6,002 bases of DNA from assembly GCA_041687095.1 (NCBI GenBank), contig JAWLCQ010000249.1:1-6002 (forward strand). Reading direction: 5' to 3'. The stretch is from JAWLCQ01 sp041687095 (GTDB lineage Bacteria > Planctomycetota > Phycisphaerae > SM23-33). Of the stretch, positions 4,957 to 6,002 are shown in pieces. Within the stretch, counting starts at the first letter, position 1; each line of letters opens with the position of its first letter. The position numbers and the translations under genes are program-made. The notes beneath the pieces were generated by a model that saw only the letters and a program-made list of their open reading frames with translations, ran no database searches and had not been told where the DNA came from.

Positions 4957-5853
4957 ATGAACGACGCACATGATAACCAACTTCCGCGCTCCGTACAGGA
5001 CCATCGCCGCCAGTGGCGGGATTTCCGCTACGTGTACCCCGTCGTGTCGCGGCGGAGCAAGGGCCTGTCGATCGGGGTGAACGTCAACCGCGACCAGCGG
5101 TGCAGCTTCGGGTGCCTCTACTGCCAGGTGGATCGCGCCCCCGGGCTGCCGCACGAGGCCATCGACCTCGACGTCCTGCGAGAGGAACTGGAGCAGATGC
5201 TCCGCGAGGCGGCGTCGGGGGCGATCTGGGAGGATCCGCGCTTCGGCGACACGCCGCAGGCCCTGCGGGCTCTGCGCGACATCGCCTTCAGCGGCGACGG
5301 GGAGCCGACCTGCGTCCCCGACCTCGGCCCCGCCATCGTCACCGCCGCCGCCGTCCGCGACGCCCTGGGCCTCCGCGATGTCCAGATCATCCTGTTCACC
5401 AACGCCGCCACGCTCGATGACGAGCACGCCCACGACGCCCGCCGCGCCCTCCACGACGTCGGCGGGGAGGTCTGGGCCAAGCTCGACGCCGGCACCGAAG
5501 CCTACTTCCGCACCGTCAACCGCCCCCACCCCAGCGTGAAGCTCGACGGGGTGGTGCGGAACATCCTCCGCGAGGGATTGCGGCACCCGGTGGTGATCCA
5601 GACCCTCTTCTGCCGCCTCGACGGCGCACTGCCGCCCGACACCGAGATCGACGCCTACGCCCAACTCCTCCACCGCCTGCTCGCCGATGGGGCCCAGATC
5701 CGCCTGGTGCAGATCCACACGATCGCGCGGAGGCCCGCGTCGGCGACCGTCGAGCCCCTGAGCCCCGACGAACTCCACGCCATCGCCGCCCGCGTCCGCA
5801 CCGCCATCCCCACCGTCCCCGTCGAAACCTACGCGGGAGCGGCCGTGCGGTGA
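4957..5853 (+). CDS. Radical SAM protein, COG0731-type Fe-S oxidoreductase
   Basis: The protein has 298 residues. The radical SAM cluster motif CSFGCLYC provides Cys49, Cys53 and Cys56 (CxxxCxxC), which would hold a 4Fe-4S cluster that cleaves S-adenosylmethionine. Before it, FRYVYPVVSRRSKGLSIGVN (23-42) is characteristic of the bacterial COG0731 group, related to the catalytic core of the wybutosine enzyme TYW1. FSGDGEPT (111-118) supplies the GE motif expected to contact the SAM amino group. Further family-like stretches are LFTNAATLDD, KLDAGTEAYFRTVNRP and VQIHTIARRP. No flavodoxin domain or C-terminal wyosine domain is present, so it is not a full TYW1, and bacterial members have no settled substrate that I know of. 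The ATG at 4957 has only a weak purine-rich site (AGAAG, 4949-4953). An in-frame ATG at 4840 would overlap the divergent gene and add an unrelated N-terminus. The role is probably modification of an RNA or peptide in the cytoplasm, but this is uncertain. Confidence 0.92.
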   Translation: MNDAHDNQLPRSVQDHRRQWRDFRYVYPVVSRRSKGLSIGVNVNRDQRCSFGCLYCQVDRAPGLPHEAIDLDVLREELEQMLREAASGAIWEDPRFGDTPQALRALRDIAFSGDGEPTCVPDLGPAIVTAAAVRDALGLRDVQIILFTNAATLDDEHAHDARRALHDVGGEVWAKLDAGTEAYFRTVNRPHPSVKLDGVVRNILREGLRHPVVIQTLFCRLDGALPPDTEIDAYAQLLHRLLADGAQIRLVQIHTIARRPASATVEPLSPDELHAIAARVRTAIPTVPVETYAGAAVR

Positions 5854-5874
5854 CGGGCCCAATCGCCTGCGACG

Positions 5875-5912
5875 CCCCAAGCGCGTGCGTTGGGGGTCTC
5901 CGGCCCCCCAAC
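5875..5912. repeat. Overlapping, mutually exclusive hairpins after the radical SAM gene
   Basis: CCCCAA (5875-5880) can pair with TTGGGG (5890-5895). The same downstream strand, GTTGGGGG (5889-5896), can instead pair perfectly with CCCCCAAC (5905-5912). The two stems share the middle arm, so only one can form at a time. They lie 22 bases after the stop codon at 5853 and lack a T-tract. They could aid 3'-end formation or be another palindromic repeat. Confidence 0.55.
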
Positions 5913-5955
5913 GTCCGGGAACGCCCAGACCCGCCTCCGCGACAGCGTTATGGGA

Positions 5956-5994
5956 GCGCCCCCTTCGCGGCGGTGTCCACCGCGAAGGGGGCGC
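5956..5994. repeat. Perfect 15-bp stem-loop at the right edge
   Basis: The arms 5956-5970 and 5980-5994 are exact reverse complements with a 9-base loop. An alternative inner pairing CGGTG / CACCG (5971-5975 with 5978-5982) is possible. No T-run follows on either strand within the window, so an intrinsic terminator cannot be confirmed. Read-through from the radical SAM gene would form a very stable structure, so it may still act as an RNA end-protecting hairpin or a REP unit. The rest of 5854-6002 holds no gene. Confidence 0.7.
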
Positions 5995-6002
5995 CGCCGT
6001 AA

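Noticed and set aside
4939..5880. Minus-strand open frame of 313 codons opposite the radical SAM gene
   Set aside because: The plus strand carries the intact CxxxCxxC and GEPT motifs; the opposite frame is a Gly/Val/Ala/Asp-rich shadow.

Overview
The window is GC-rich bacterial DNA. The mix of genes and repeats suggests a member of the Planctomycetota, possibly Phycisphaerae: an orphan Tad/TadG-like protein, a large secreted beta-helix protein with TIG-like N-terminal domains, a COG0731-type radical SAM protein, and many short GC-rich palindromic repeats between genes. This assignment is an inference from gene style, because the window holds no phylogenetic marker beyond one tRNA.

Layout. 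Positions 1-686 hold no convincing protein gene. They carry a long imperfect inverted repeat (87-172), a cluster of GGGCG-type palindromes (265-443) and a plausible promoter (577-606). A tRNA-Glu(CTC) gene follows at 687-759, closed by a near-ideal intrinsic terminator (766-798). Positions 799-1166 are again gene-free and repeat-rich: palindromes, a 15-base direct repeat, and an 8-base tandem repeat (1117-1151) with a degenerate inverted counterpart (1018-1043). Two genes on the minus strand come next. The upstream one (4897 to 2480) is an exported, pectate-lyase-fold beta-helix protein of about 805 residues. The downstream one (2426 to 1167) is a 419-residue membrane-anchored Tad-like protein. 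They are 53 bases apart and may be co-transcribed, although a consensus -10 hexamer lies between them. Divergently, after a 59-base shared control region, a radical SAM protein of 298 residues runs on the plus strand (4957-5853). The last 149 bases hold overlapping hairpins and a perfect 15-bp stem.

How it fits together. The two minus-strand genes encode envelope or extracellular proteins and could act in one surface process, but no partner genes (tad ATPase, secretin, CAZyme cluster) are present to define it. The radical SAM gene looks functionally unrelated and shares only the control region. No defence system, CRISPR array, insertion sequence or integrase is visible. The main non-routine content is the density and arrangement of short palindromic repeats between genes.
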